34,892 nt of DNA from Mycobacterium sp. (GTDB taxonomy: Bacteria; Actinomycetota; Actinomycetes; Mycobacteriales; Mycobacteriaceae): the NCBI GenBank assembly GCA_025965975.1, contig JAOPVX010000353.1:1-34892 (forward strand), in the 5' to 3' direction. Numbering within the stretch: the stretch's first letter is position 1; every line of letters starts with the position of its first letter. A program made the translations under genes and the position numbers. Shown here one piece after another: positions 24,398 to 32,537 of this stretch. The notes under the pieces were generated by a model that had not been told where the DNA came from, made no database searches, and worked only from the letters and a program-made list of their open reading frames with translations.

Positions 24398-24560
24398 CTC
24401 GGAGTGCGCGGCGGCAGTGAAGGGTTATCTGCCCGCGTCACAACGATGGGACCAGCGGCTCGGGTGGTGCAGTGTCTGCCTGCGCTTTCCGCCACGGTAG
24501 GCGCTCCGTGCGCCCGCGCGCCATGGTCGAAATCGACTACCCGCCAACCGGTACGAGCCG

Positions 24561-25325
24561 TCAAACGCCGGCGGCGAGGGCAAGCTTGGTGCGGCTGTCC
24601 ACGCCGGTCTTGCGGAAGATTGACCGCAGGTGGTTCTCTACCGTGTGCACGCTGACACCGCGGCGGCGCGCGATGTGCTTGTTGGCCAGGCCCTCCGCGA
24701 CGTCGCTGGCGATGTCTTGTTCGCGCAGGGTCAGGCCGGCAAGCGCAGGCACAGCTACCGCGTTCCCGCCGCGCAGCCGCTCGAGCTCCTCGGCGAGCCG
24801 GAGCCTGCTCAACGTCGAGACCAGTGGGGCAAGCAATCCACCCACCCTGGCGACCTCCGCGTCGCAGAAGCGCCGCCCGCTAGCGGCTCGATGGAGGCCG
24901 AACACAAAGCTTTCGTTGCCGCAATGCGCGAGCCGGATGATCATGACGTGATGGATACCCAATGGGCCCCAAAAGGTTTCGTACGCCGGTGAACGAAGGA
25001 ATTTCGGGAAGTCGAGCCACTCGTCGAGGGGAAAGGCCTGGGCGGTCGCGGCCGGGATAGGCGGAGCCTGAACAGTTGGCGCAAGTCGGTCGAACTGCTG
25101 CTGCCAGGCGTGCTGGGGTTCCGGTCTGCCTCCGTGGGCGAGGACGCTGTGCCCGAGCCGAACCGAGCCGCCCTCCCGTATCGCCTGATAAAACCCGGCC
25201 GAGTCGGCATCGAGGTCCTCCGCGAGTGCGGGCAGCAGCTCTGTTTCCACATCGTCGAAGGACGTGGCAGCGCACACGAGATCGCCCAAGCTACCCGGCG
25301 TGTTGCCCGCCGTCGAAATGATCAT
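24561..25325 (-). CDS. LuxR-type regulator with C-terminal helix-turn-helix
   Basis: A 254-residue protein. The C-terminal LuxR domain reads LTLREQDIASDVAEGLANKHIARR, then GVSVHTVENHLRSIFRKTGV, with the usual E-x-x-I, N-x-x-I-A and T-V-x-x-H-x-x-x-I-F-x-K-x-G positions. The N-terminal 170 residues look like a GAF-type sensory region and show no receiver aspartate, so phosphorylation control is unlikely. The ATG at 25325 has AGGACG about 6 bases upstream. No obvious target gene is adjacent; a fragment of a similar regulator lies about 360 bp away. Confidence 0.85.
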   Translation of the reverse strand: MIISTAGNTPGSLGDLVCAATSFDDVETELLPALAEDLDADSAGFYQAIREGGSVRLGHSVLAHGGRPEPQHAWQQQFDRLAPTVQAPPIPAATAQAFPLDEWLDFPKFLRSPAYETFWGPLGIHHVMIIRLAHCGNESFVFGLHRAASGRRFCDAEVARVGGLLAPLVSTLSRLRLAEELERLRGGNAVAVPALAGLTLREQDIASDVAEGLANKHIARRRGVSVHTVENHLRSIFRKTGVDSRTKLALAAGV

Positions 25326-25527
25326 GCATCGTCCTATACGCTAAAGATGCTCTTGCACATGCTGTTTCGCCCGGCGCTCCTCCTTGGCCGCCCGATAGAG
25401 GGCACCATCCGGCACCACCAGCATCGCAGCAATGCATCAGTGGACGCATCCCCGTCAACAAGGGACATGCAGGGGTGCTAGCGGCAACTCTCGAATACCT
25501 GCTAGTGGGCAGTCCGAATGTCGCGGG

Positions 25528-25695
25528 TCACGGCGTCGCGGCTTGACGAAACAGGCCCTCGGCGTTGGCTCTGAACATCGCGTCGAGCGCCGCGTCGTCG
25601 AGTTGCCCGGAGGTTTCCAGCTGCTGCGCGAGGTACTGGCATGCCTGCCACGGCGTGAACGGAAAGTCGCTGCCGTAGTGCGCTAGGACGACTCG
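25528..25695 (-). pseudogene. C-terminal fragment of an amidohydrolase
   Basis: The minus strand reads VVLAHYGSDFPFTPWQACQY and ends ALDAMFRANAEGLFRQA before the stop. This is the C-terminal part of amidohydrolase-2 enzymes (G-S-D-x-P-x-T... N-A-x-x-L-F). Upstream the frame is not recognisable and joins the LuxR fragment. Confidence 0.6.
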
Positions 25696-25840
25696 TCGGG
25701 ATCGCCGGCTTGCGCTGGCGGCGCCGAGGCGAGTGCGTCGCGTAGGGCTGCCCGGGTGGCGATGCCGAGTTTGGGGAGGATTCGGTGCAGGTGACTGCCC
25801 ACGGTGCCCGAGGACACGAACAGTCTCGGCGACGTGTTTA
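25683..25840 (-). pseudogene. LuxR helix-turn-helix fragment
   Basis: The minus strand reads SPRLFVSSGTVGSHLHRILP and KLGIATRAALRDAL before a stop, the end of a LuxR-type DNA-binding domain. The upstream part of the frame is not LuxR-like and runs into the malic-enzyme-like remnant. Confidence 0.6.
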
Positions 25841-25887
25841 CGTCTTGAACGCGGCGCAGCCCGAAACCGCCCCACCGGGCATCGCTC

Positions 25888-25982
25888 GGGCGCACCAGCC
25901 CCTGGAGACCGAGCTGGTGTCGCTCCTCGATGGTAAAGGCGGTTCCCCGATTTAGGCTCGGGAGGTAGCGATCCGCGAGTAG
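25888..25982 (-). pseudogene. N-terminal fragment of a malic enzyme
   Basis: The minus strand reads LADRYLPSLNRGTAFTIEER and HQLGLQGLVRP, matching the conserved start of NAD(P)-malic enzymes (L-N-x-G-T-A-F-T-x-E-E-R-x-x-L-G-L-x-G-L-x-P). The rest of the enzyme is absent. The frame is directly continuous with the LuxR fragment, as if two decayed genes were joined by deletion. Confidence 0.5.
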
Positions 25983-26051
25983 TCGAAACGACTCGCCAAT
26001 CCTGATGGCGGTCTCGCCCTGGCACGGGCTTGGGTGTTGCACGATGTGTGG

Positions 26052-26963
26052 ATGATCGAACACTCCACGGTAGTGATCACGGGCGCGACGGGCCAGGTTG
26101 GATTGCCAATCGCGCGTGCTCTCGCTAAGTGCAATGAGGTGTGGGCTCCCGCCCGCTTCTCGAACCCGGCAGCGAGGACTGCACTCGAGGAAGCCGCCGT
26201 GAACTGTGTCGTGGTCGACCTCGGTAGCCGTGCGGGGTATGAGGACCTCCCGACCGATGCCGACTATGTGTTGAATTTTGCGGTGGCCAAGACCAACGAC
26301 AGTGACGCCGACATCACCGCGAACGCGGAGTCCGTTGGGCTTCTGATGACGCGTTACCAGTCGGCGAAGGCGTTCTTGCACTGTTCCTCGGCCGCGGTCT
26401 ATTCGCCGGGTGACGGTTCAGGCCGAAGCGAGACGAGTCCGCTGGGCGACAACAACCACTCGAAGATGATGCCGAACTACGTGATGTCGAAAGTGGCTGC
26501 CGAGGCGGTCGCGCGGACCTATGCGCGGACATTGAACCTGCCAACGGTCATCTGTCGGTTGAACGTTCCCTATGGCGACAACGGCGGATGGCCCTGGTAT
26601 CACCTGATGATGCTGTCGGCTGGCATGGCGATTCCGGTGCCGCCGGACGGCCATGGCTATCACCTGATCCATGAGGACGACATGATTGGGACTCTGCCGG
26701 CACTGCTGAGGGCTGCCTCGGTGCCCGCCGTCACCGTGAATTGGGCAGGTTCCGAGCGGGTCACCATTGAGCAGTGGGTGGGGCTTCTGGGCGAGCTGAC
26801 CGGCAAGACACCGAACTTCACCGCCGATCCCTCGGCGATCGAGGGGTCACCGGCGGATCTGACGAAGCTCATCGAACTGGTCGGTGAGCCGACCCATGTG
26901 ACATGGCAGGTGGGGATTCGCCGGATGGTGCAGGCCCGCAACCCAGAGATGTTGGCCTCTTGA
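26052..26963 (+). CDS. NAD-dependent epimerase/dehydratase (extended SDR)
   Basis: A 303-residue extended short-chain dehydrogenase. VVITGATGQVG is the G-x-x-G-x-x-G cofactor motif, CSSAAVYS supplies the active-site Ser, and YVMSK the Tyr-x-x-x-Lys pair. RLNVPYGDNGG and the C-terminal substrate domain follow. Substrate is unknown; such enzymes act on nucleotide sugars, sterols or related alcohols. A TTG at 26034 is possible, but ATG 26052 gives the usual short N-terminus before the Rossmann strand. No clear ribosome binding site is present. It stands alone between decayed genes. Confidence 0.85.
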   Translation: MIEHSTVVITGATGQVGLPIARALAKCNEVWAPARFSNPAARTALEEAAVNCVVVDLGSRAGYEDLPTDADYVLNFAVAKTNDSDADITANAESVGLLMTRYQSAKAFLHCSSAAVYSPGDGSGRSETSPLGDNNHSKMMPNYVMSKVAAEAVARTYARTLNLPTVICRLNVPYGDNGGWPWYHLMMLSAGMAIPVPPDGHGYHLIHEDDMIGTLPALLRAASVPAVTVNWAGSERVTIEQWVGLLGELTGKTPNFTADPSAIEGSPADLTKLIELVGEPTHVTWQVGIRRMVQARNPEMLAS

Positions 26964-27018
26964 GCGCGGCGAAAGCCCTCGCGCCACAGGGTGACCCGAG
27001 GTCGAGCGGCGCGGTCGT

Positions 27019-27120
27019 TTAGACCTGGGCCGTGCCGCCGCCGATACTCAGTTCAGCACCGGCTACGAAGCTGCTGTCGTCGGACGCTACGAACAACGCA
27101 GCAGAGGTTGCGCCCTTGTT
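27019..27120 (-). pseudogene. C-terminal fragment of a classical SDR
   Basis: Directly behind the TetR stop the minus strand reads ATSAALFVASDDSSFVAGAE and LSIGGGTAQV, then stop. This is the C-terminus of a classical short-chain dehydrogenase (L-A-S-D-x-S-x-x-x-x-G-x-x-x-x-x-D-G-G). The upstream catalytic part is missing. It is a remnant. Confidence 0.65.
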
Positions 27121-27699
27121 TTAGCTTTGCAGCGCAGCGTCGACGAGCGCTTCTGCAACTGCTCGGGTTGTGTTGACGGTTGACGGTCTTGCGTCCAGCC
27201 ACGCCGAAATCCCGGCGCCGTCAAACAGCACCACGAGCTGCTCGGCGAGTTCCTCGGGGTGCGTTACCTCGGCCGCGAAAGCCAGATCGAAAAACAAGTT
27301 GTGTATCCAGTCGCGGTATTCGGTGACGACTTCCTGGACCACTTCGCCCGGTAGCGCTTCGGCGCTGGCGGTCACCAGCGCGCACCCGCGAAAACCGGGT
27401 TCGACAAACGACTGCCCCTGGATCTCGAATACGCCCACGAGGCGCTCACGGGGTGTGCGGTAACCGGGGAGTTCGCGCGCTAGCGCGTCCTGCAACCGGG
27501 TGTGACGGGCCCGCAGGTATGCCCGGACAAGCTCGTCGGTACTGCCGAACGCCTCGCGCAATGTCTCCGCAGGGACGCCGGCCTTCTCGACGACCCGGTC
27601 GATGGACACCCTGTGCATCCCCTGGCGGTAGAAGAGCTCGTCGGCGGCGTCAAGAAGCCGTTGACGCGCTAACGCCAGATCGATCCCGGGCTCGTCCAT
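27121..27699 (-). CDS. TetR-family regulator (TetR-1 of the dehalogenase island)
   Basis: A 192-residue TetR protein from ATG 27699. The DNA-binding part is ARQRLLDAADELFYRQGMHR and VSIDRVVEKAGVPAETLREAFGS. The ligand domain has YRDWIHNLFFDLAFAAEVTH and PEELAEQLVVLFDGA. It resembles the second TetR of the island (32538-33221) through most of the C-terminal domain. The upstream region holds two copies of a palindrome-bearing 23-bp repeat, a probable binding site. It may repress the divergent DUF427 gene and perhaps the dehalogenase operon. Confidence 0.87.
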   Translation of the reverse strand: MDEPGIDLALARQRLLDAADELFYRQGMHRVSIDRVVEKAGVPAETLREAFGSTDELVRAYLRARHTRLQDALARELPGYRTPRERLVGVFEIQGQSFVEPGFRGCALVTASAEALPGEVVQEVVTEYRDWIHNLFFDLAFAAEVTHPEELAEQLVVLFDGAGISAWLDARPSTVNTTRAVAEALVDAALQS

Positions 27700-28141
27700 G
27701 TCCGTGTCCCAACTGTGAACCGGCCGCCGCCATGATGCGGCGACAGGGCTTTGCTCACAACGATGGCTGCGGTCGATGGTATTCCCTCCCCAGGGCTGGT
27801 GGCCAGGATCAGCCCAGCCAGCAGTCGTTGTAGAACGCGCCCGTGCTCCCGGTCCAGCGCAGCCAGCCACCCGTGTTTGGACGGCGCGGCGGCGGGGCGC
27901 AGCCTGCGATGCTTCCGGGTTGGCGCACCCGCCGGCCGCCCGAGTTCGCGGCGGAAAGCACTGGCACCGTGTCATTTTCGAGACTCGGTGCGGTTCGTGC
28001 GTGGTGTCGTCAATCAAGTGGTACATGCGGTTGACGACGCCACGCCTCATCCCGTTGGCGGCCGATGCCGACTCGTCCGGCGCCACACGTCGGGTCGAGG
28101 ACACACAGGTTGACGCTCGGTTATTCAGCGACGTACTCTCT
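27700..28141. other. intergenic region upstream of the DUF427 gene
   Basis: About 440 bp between divergent genes with no supportable coding region; the long open frames on either strand show no domain. The right end leads into the tandem repeat and operator sites. Confidence 0.4.
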
Positions 28142-28187
28142 ATATATACAGGTCTGTCTAAAAGATATATACAGGTCTGTCTAAAAG
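28142..28187. repeat. exact 23-bp tandem duplication carrying a palindromic operator
   Basis: The 23 bases at 28142-28164 are repeated exactly at 28165-28187. Each copy contains ATACAGGTCTGTCT (28146-28159 and 28169-28182), matching 11 of 12 fixed positions of the palindrome AGACAGNNCTGTCT found exactly at 33856-33869. The pair lies about 50 bp before the DUF427 start codon, a typical place for repression. Confidence 0.7.
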
Positions 28188-28236
28188 CGGGTCCCGAAGA
28201 GCCGCTTGTTTCACTCATGCGCAATCAGGAGGACCA

Positions 28237-29013
28237 ATGACTACAGTGTCACCGACCCCCGATCGGGACTACCCCCAGCTGCTTGGCGAACGAGGCCTCA
28301 TCGAGCCTGCACCGCGCCGGGTACGCGGCTATTTCAACAAGACACTCGTATTCGACACAACGCGCGCCCATTACGTCTGGGAGATCGCGTACTACCCGCA
28401 GTACTACATCCGCACGTCCGACGTGCGCATGGAGTACTTGCACGACGAAAACCACGTCCAGAAGCTGCAATTCGGTTCCTCGCGGCTGTACTCGCTGACA
28501 TCGGCCGAGCGCACATGGCCCTCTGCCGCCCGTGTCTACGATTCCGGTCCGGTCGCGGGCAGCGTGCGGTTCGAATGGGCCGCACTTGACTGGTTCGAAG
28601 AGGACGAACCACTCATCCTTCATCCGCGTAACCCGTACGTGCGTGTCGACTCGCTGCGCTCCCACCGTCACATCAGGGTTGAGCTCGACGGCGTGGTACT
28701 GGCCGAGACGCAGAGCCCAGTTCTGCTCTTCGAAACAGGTCTGCCGACGCGCTTTTACATCGACCGCACTGATGTCGAGTTCTCGCACTTGGAGCCGAGC
28801 AAAACCGAATCCGTATGTCCCTACAAGGGAATCACCTCGGCGTACTGGACATTCAGGAACGGCGACGCCGTATATCCGGATATCGCCTGGGCCTACGACT
28901 ACCCGCTGCGCGAAGTTGCACCCATCGCCGGGATGATCGCTTTCTACAACGAGAAGCTCGACATTTTCGTCGACGGCGCGTTGTTGTCTCGCCCTCACAC
29001 CATCTTCACGTAG
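28237..29013 (+). CDS. DUF427 protein with two repeated domains
   Basis: A 258-residue protein of two DUF427 units. The first, about 25-80, has NKTLVFDTTRAHYVWEIAYY and PQYYIRTSDVRMEYL. The second, about 145-245, has VELDGVVLAETQSPVLLFET, PTRFYIDRTDVEFSHL, CPYKG and IAWAYDYPL...IAGMIAFY, the classic DUF427 core (CPYKG, W-x-Y-x-x-P, G-x-x-A-F-Y). No enzymatic role is established for the family. AGGAGGA 5 bases upstream of ATG 28237 is a strong site. Its position facing the dehalogenase operon, under an operator pair, links it to the same inducer. Confidence 0.87.
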   Translation: MTTVSPTPDRDYPQLLGERGLIEPAPRRVRGYFNKTLVFDTTRAHYVWEIAYYPQYYIRTSDVRMEYLHDENHVQKLQFGSSRLYSLTSAERTWPSAARVYDSGPVAGSVRFEWAALDWFEEDEPLILHPRNPYVRVDSLRSHRHIRVELDGVVLAETQSPVLLFETGLPTRFYIDRTDVEFSHLEPSKTESVCPYKGITSAYWTFRNGDAVYPDIAWAYDYPLREVAPIAGMIAFYNEKLDIFVDGALLSRPHTIFT

Positions 29014-29035
29014 CGCGCGGTAAGAAGGGAACTGG

Positions 29036-30121
29036 TCAGGGGATGATGCGCAGATCGCGAAGTCTGGTGAGCTGTCGCCTGAAGCTTTGGTGCGTGTCGA
29101 TGCAATCGGCAAAACCTGCCTGGCGGATCTTGATCGTGCTCTGGATTGTCTCTTCACCGAAGTTGAGCATCCAGTCCACGAACGCCCAGTTTGCGATCTG
29201 CTCATAGGGCGTGGCGTGCAGGCCGTAGCGGGCGACCATTGAGTCCCACAACGGGGCCTTTTCGCTCATCTCAGAAACAGTCGACATCGCAAGTGGCTCT
29301 GCGATCGGAAGGTCGTAGAAGGCGGCGAGCTCGTTCCACAGTTGGCGCCAGCGATAGACGTCACCGTTCGAAACGTTGAAGATTTCGTTGCGTGCTTTGT
29401 CTTCAGCCAGAGCCCACAAAGCCGCGCGGCCGAACAATTCGGCGTCAGTTGTCTCCTGGAGGCTGTTCCAACCCTCTTTGGTGCCAGGAAAGCGCAACGG
29501 CAACCCCAGTTCGCGACTCATCGCGGCATAGGTCGCGAGACTGGTAACCAGGTTCATGGGCGAGTTCAGGCTTGGTCCCATGACCAGATGTGGACGCAAG
29601 ACGGTCCAGCTGGCCCCGTTCTCAGCGGCCCAGTCGGCCAGAATGTCTTCCTGTTGGTGGTAGTGGATCGGCGCAATGAGACGTGGGTCTGTCTCCTTCG
29701 CTGGAGCATTGAACGCCCCGAGGCTGAAGCCGTAGGACTTGGCGCCGCCGGCAAGAACGACGCGCTGGACAGGCACATTGCTCGTGGCGAGAGCGTCGAG
29801 CGCATTTCTCAACATTCTGGCATTTGGCTCGACCGTTTCAGCCATCGTGGGTTTCTCGACATAGGCAGCGAAGACCAGATCGGTCACCTGATCAAGAGAG
29901 GAAAAGGCGCTCTTCGCACCCTCGCGATCCATCAGATCGACGCTGATGTGAGGGGGTGCGGACTGCGCCCGGTAGGCCGGTGCGGGTCGACGCGCGGCCG
30001 TGGTGACCCCCCACTGCGGGTTCTCTGCCACGGCGTCGATAACACCAGTACCAAGGACGCCGTATGGTCCGACGAGCAGGATCTGGCGTTGCATGACGGG
30101 TGTTTCAGAAGTAGCGGACAC
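29036..30121 (-). CDS. PRISE-type short-chain reductase (progesterone 5-beta-reductase/iridoid-synthase family)
   Basis: A 361-residue SDR. The cofactor motif is GPYGVLG at 18-24. Lys128 (AGGAKSYG) and Tyr154 (IHYHQQEDIL) match the K and Y pair of the PRISE family, and SWTVLRPHLVMG and FNVSNGDVYRWRQLW are typical of it. Members reduce activated enones, such as 1,4-enones, with NADPH. GTG 30121 is 2 bp after the dehalogenase stop; an ATG at 30094 is an alternative start. As the last gene of the operon it may handle an unsaturated carbonyl intermediate; that is inference. Confidence 0.82.
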   Translation of the reverse strand: MSATSETPVMQRQILLVGPYGVLGTGVIDAVAENPQWGVTTAARRPAPAYRAQSAPPHISVDLMDREGAKSAFSSLDQVTDLVFAAYVEKPTMAETVEPNARMLRNALDALATSNVPVQRVVLAGGAKSYGFSLGAFNAPAKETDPRLIAPIHYHQQEDILADWAAENGASWTVLRPHLVMGPSLNSPMNLVTSLATYAAMSRELGLPLRFPGTKEGWNSLQETTDAELFGRAALWALAEDKARNEIFNVSNGDVYRWRQLWNELAAFYDLPIAEPLAMSTVSEMSEKAPLWDSMVARYGLHATPYEQIANWAFVDWMLNFGEETIQSTIKIRQAGFADCIDTHQSFRRQLTRLRDLRIIP

Positions 30122-30123
30122 GA

Positions 30124-31017
30124 TTATTGCTTTCGAGTCGGGTTGATTCGCACGAACTCAGCGACGGCTGCGCCGATCTCGTCGGGGCTGTCCTCCTGGA
30201 CGAAATGGATTCCGCTGACGGTGGTCTCGGTCAGGTTGGGCCAGCTGCGGATGAGCTCGAGGGTGCGGCCGTTGACGACGGCGCCCGGCTCGGCGTTGAT
30301 GAACAGCTTGGGCACATCGCTTTCGGCCAACCAGCTGCTGTAGGACTCGACCACCGAGACGACGTTGGCCGGCTCGCCGTCGATCGGGACGTTGCGTGGC
30401 CACGACAACGTCGGCCTGCGGTCTTCACCGGGGTTGGCGAACGGCTGCCGGTAGTGGTCCATTTCTTGGTCGCTGAGCTGGCGCTGTATCTGGGCGGGCA
30501 GGACACCCTCGACGAAGATGTTCTGCTCTAGCACCATTCGCTCGCCTGCCGGGGAGCGAAAACCCTGGAACACCTCACGAACGTCGCCGGGAAATTCCGA
30601 CCAAGTCATCGGGGCGACAATGGCTTCCATGAACGCGATGCCCTGCACGCGGTCGCGATGCTGGTTGGCCCAGTCGAAACCGAGCACGGAACCCCAATCG
30701 TGCAGCACAAGTGTCACCTTGTCGCCGAGATCCACTGCGTCCCAGAGCGCGAACAGATAATCGCGCTGCTCGGCGTACTGGTAGCGATCCGGACCCGACG
30801 GGCTAAGCTTGTCGGAGCCGCCCATCCCGACCATATCGGCGGCCACCAGCCGGCCCAGCCCTTCCAGGTGCGGCATCACGTTGCGCCACAAGTAGGACGA
30901 CGTGGGGTTGCCGTGCGCGAAGACAATAGCGTCGCCGTCGCCCTCGTCGACGTAGGCCATCAGTTTCCCGTTGACATCGCGATATTGCAGTTGCCCGTAC
31001 GGTTTTACGCCGAACAT
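30124..31017 (-). CDS. dhaA: haloalkane dehalogenase (LinB/DhaA type)
   Basis: A 297-residue alpha/beta-hydrolase closely resembling LinB and mycobacterial haloalkane dehalogenases (e.g. [20 protein letters not shown] and [13 protein letters not shown]). The whole catalytic pentad is present: nucleophile Asp107 (LHDWGS), halide-stabilising Trp108 and Asn37 (HGNPTSS), Glu131 and His271 (GIHFVQED). It would hydrolyse carbon-halogen bonds to alcohols. An AGGAGA site 7 bases upstream supports ATG 31017. It is third in the SDR-VOC-dehalogenase-PRISE operon. Natural substrates of mycobacterial members are unclear. Confidence 0.93.
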   Translation of the reverse strand: MFGVKPYGQLQYRDVNGKLMAYVDEGDGDAIVFAHGNPTSSYLWRNVMPHLEGLGRLVAADMVGMGGSDKLSPSGPDRYQYAEQRDYLFALWDAVDLGDKVTLVLHDWGSVLGFDWANQHRDRVQGIAFMEAIVAPMTWSEFPGDVREVFQGFRSPAGERMVLEQNIFVEGVLPAQIQRQLSDQEMDHYRQPFANPGEDRRPTLSWPRNVPIDGEPANVVSVVESYSSWLAESDVPKLFINAEPGAVVNGRTLELIRSWPNLTETTVSGIHFVQEDSPDEIGAAVAEFVRINPTRKQ

Positions 31018-31070
31018 GAGGTGTCTCCTAGTAAGCGAGATCTACTGGGGACCGATCGAACACGGTCTAA

Positions 31071-31427
31071 TCAGCCTGCCACCAAGTCGAACTCGGTGCC
31101 TTCGGGGTCGATGAAGCTGATCCACCGGTTGTTGTTCTCGGCCAGTGAGCGGAGCTGCTTGGCGCCCAGGGTTGTCAGCCGGTCGGCCTCGGTGAGGACG
31201 TCGGCGGCCTCGAGGTCGAAGTGCACGCGGTTCTTGAGCGTTTTGCCTTCGGGCACCTTGTGAAACATCAGCAAGGGACCGAGCCGGCTGTCGGTGTCGG
31301 CGGCTATTGACGCGAAATCCTCGGTGGCGCCGTCGTTGACGGTGCGGTGCAGGGCCTCGGCCCAGAATTGCGCGAGTTCAGCGGCGTTGTGGGCGTCGAA
31401 GCTGATTGCCAGTATGGAGATGCTCAT
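31071..31427 (-). CDS. VOC-superfamily protein (glyoxalase-like)
   Basis: A 118-residue single-domain protein starting MSISILAISFDAHNAAELAQ and containing FWAEAL, RVHFDLEAAD and WISFIDPEGTEFDLV, the strands and D-P-E-G-x-E-F-D-L end of small VOC/glyoxalase-like proteins. A His in RVHFDLE and a Glu in TEFDL are candidate metal ligands. The reaction is unknown. It lies 26 bp after the SDR and 53 bp before the dehalogenase on the same strand, in the same operon. Confidence 0.8.
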   Translation of the reverse strand: MSISILAISFDAHNAAELAQFWAEALHRTVNDGATEDFASIAADTDSRLGPLLMFHKVPEGKTLKNRVHFDLEAADVLTEADRLTTLGAKQLRSLAENNNRWISFIDPEGTEFDLVAG

Positions 31428-31453
31428 GATGTCGTGTCCCGATTGTGGTGGTG

Positions 31454-32197
31454 TTAGGTGCCGGCGCGGCCGCCGTCGACGGCCACGTTGGTGCCGGTGA
31501 TGTAGGACGCGCGGGGGGACGCCAGGAATCCGAAGACGTCGGCGACCTCTTGCGGCTGGCCGGCCCGACCCAGCACGGTGGTCTCACCAAGGGAATCGAA
31601 CACTTCCCGTTCGGCGGCGTTGGTGTAGACGGGTCCTGGCGAGATGGCGTTGACCCGGATGCCGGCGGGTCCGTATTCGGCGGCCCAGGAGCGGGCGAAG
31701 GAGGCCAGTGCGGCCTTGGTGGCGCCGTAGGCGGCGCTGTCGGGCTTACCGACGATGCCGGCCCTGCTGGCCAGGTTGATGATCACGCCATCGCCCCGGG
31801 CCACCATCTTCGGGGCCAGTACCGACACCAGCAGGTATGGGGCCTCCACGTTGGCGACGAACAGCTGATCCAGCGTGTTGACGGGCAGCCCTTCCGACGG
31901 GCCGAACCACGCGAACCCTGCATTGTTGACGAGGATGTCGACGTCGCCGACCTCCTGGGCCAACCGCAGCGCCTCCGCTGGCACCCCCAGGTCGGCGCCG
32001 ACGAAACGCGCTGAACCACCACCCTTTTCGATTTCGGCGACCACCTCAGCGCCCCGGCTGGCATCGCGGCCGTGCACGATCACCGCGGCCCCCTGTGCGG
32101 CCAGCTGCACCGCGGCGGCCCTGCCGATACCCGACGTCGCGCCGGTCACCAACGCGACCTTGCCTTCCAGATCCCGAACCACGGTGGGGCTTGTCAT
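31454..32197 (-). CDS. classical short-chain dehydrogenase/reductase
   Basis: A 247-residue SDR from ATG 32197, with an AGGAGCGG site just upstream. It has TGATSGIG (residues 18-25), NNAG (91-94), Ser144 and the Tyr157-x-x-x-Lys161 pair (YGATK), so the catalytic set is complete. The C-terminus TGTNVAVDGGRAGT is typical. It probably oxidises an alcohol with NAD(P), for instance the product of dehalogenation; the substrate is inferred from context. It is the first gene of the operon and has two palindromes in its upstream region. Confidence 0.88.
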   Translation of the reverse strand: MTSPTVVRDLEGKVALVTGATSGIGRAAAVQLAAQGAAVIVHGRDASRGAEVVAEIEKGGGSARFVGADLGVPAEALRLAQEVGDVDILVNNAGFAWFGPSEGLPVNTLDQLFVANVEAPYLLVSVLAPKMVARGDGVIINLASRAGIVGKPDSAAYGATKAALASFARSWAAEYGPAGIRVNAISPGPVYTNAAEREVFDSLGETTVLGRAGQPQEVADVFGFLASPRASYITGTNVAVDGGRAGT

Positions 32198-32219
32198 GTC
32201 CGCTCCTCTTGTCTTTGTA

Positions 32220-32235
32220 CCGATCTGTTGATCGG
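32220..32235. promoter_or_regulatory. 16-bp palindrome upstream of the SDR operon
   Basis: CCGATCTGTTGATCGG has perfect 6-bp arms (CCGATC/GATCGG) around TGTT, 23 bp before the SDR start. It could be an operator for one of the two TetR proteins, or overlap the promoter. Confidence 0.45.
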
Positions 32236-32249
32236 ATGGCCCAGCAAAA

Positions 32250-32269
32250 TTTAGACCGACCAGACTAAA
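32250..32269. promoter_or_regulatory. degenerate TetR operator of the SDR-dehalogenase operon
   Basis: TTTAG...CTAAA flanks a core AGACCGACCAGACT (32253-32266) that matches 9 of 12 fixed positions of AGACAGNNCTGTCT, the palindrome seen exactly at 33856-33869. It lies 53 bp upstream of the SDR start. Confidence 0.45.
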
Positions 32270-32537
32270 GACGCCAGCCCATCGTCTAATATTCCCTGAG
32301 GTGCAACGTCGTCGCAGCGAGGTCCGCCTCCTGATTCGGGTCCCCCTACCGGCTGGCGATCCATAGGGAGTAGGCAAATGTGCCCGACGAAATGTTACGC
32401 CGAACTGATGTCGACGGCTCGACCAATATATCGAATTATCAAGTGTCGCTGCCTATTACGGCGCCGGAGGGCGGGGCTGTGGTCACGTAGCGATCGTGGC
32501 GGTGGCGCTTGCGGCTTTGAGTTGACCGCTAAGCCTC

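Noticed and set aside
27776-28240. A 154-codon plus-strand frame upstream of the DUF427 gene
   Set aside because: It runs through the operator repeats and has no ribosome binding site or recognisable domain.
29342-30343. A 333-codon plus-strand frame across the PRISE reductase gene
   Set aside because: It overlaps well-supported minus-strand genes with complete catalytic motifs and shows no domain of its own.
31050-31070. Imperfect inverted repeat GACCG...CGGTC between the VOC and dehalogenase genes as another TetR operator
   Set aside because: It matches the island motif at only about 7 of 12 positions and sits inside an operon, so it was not listed as a site.
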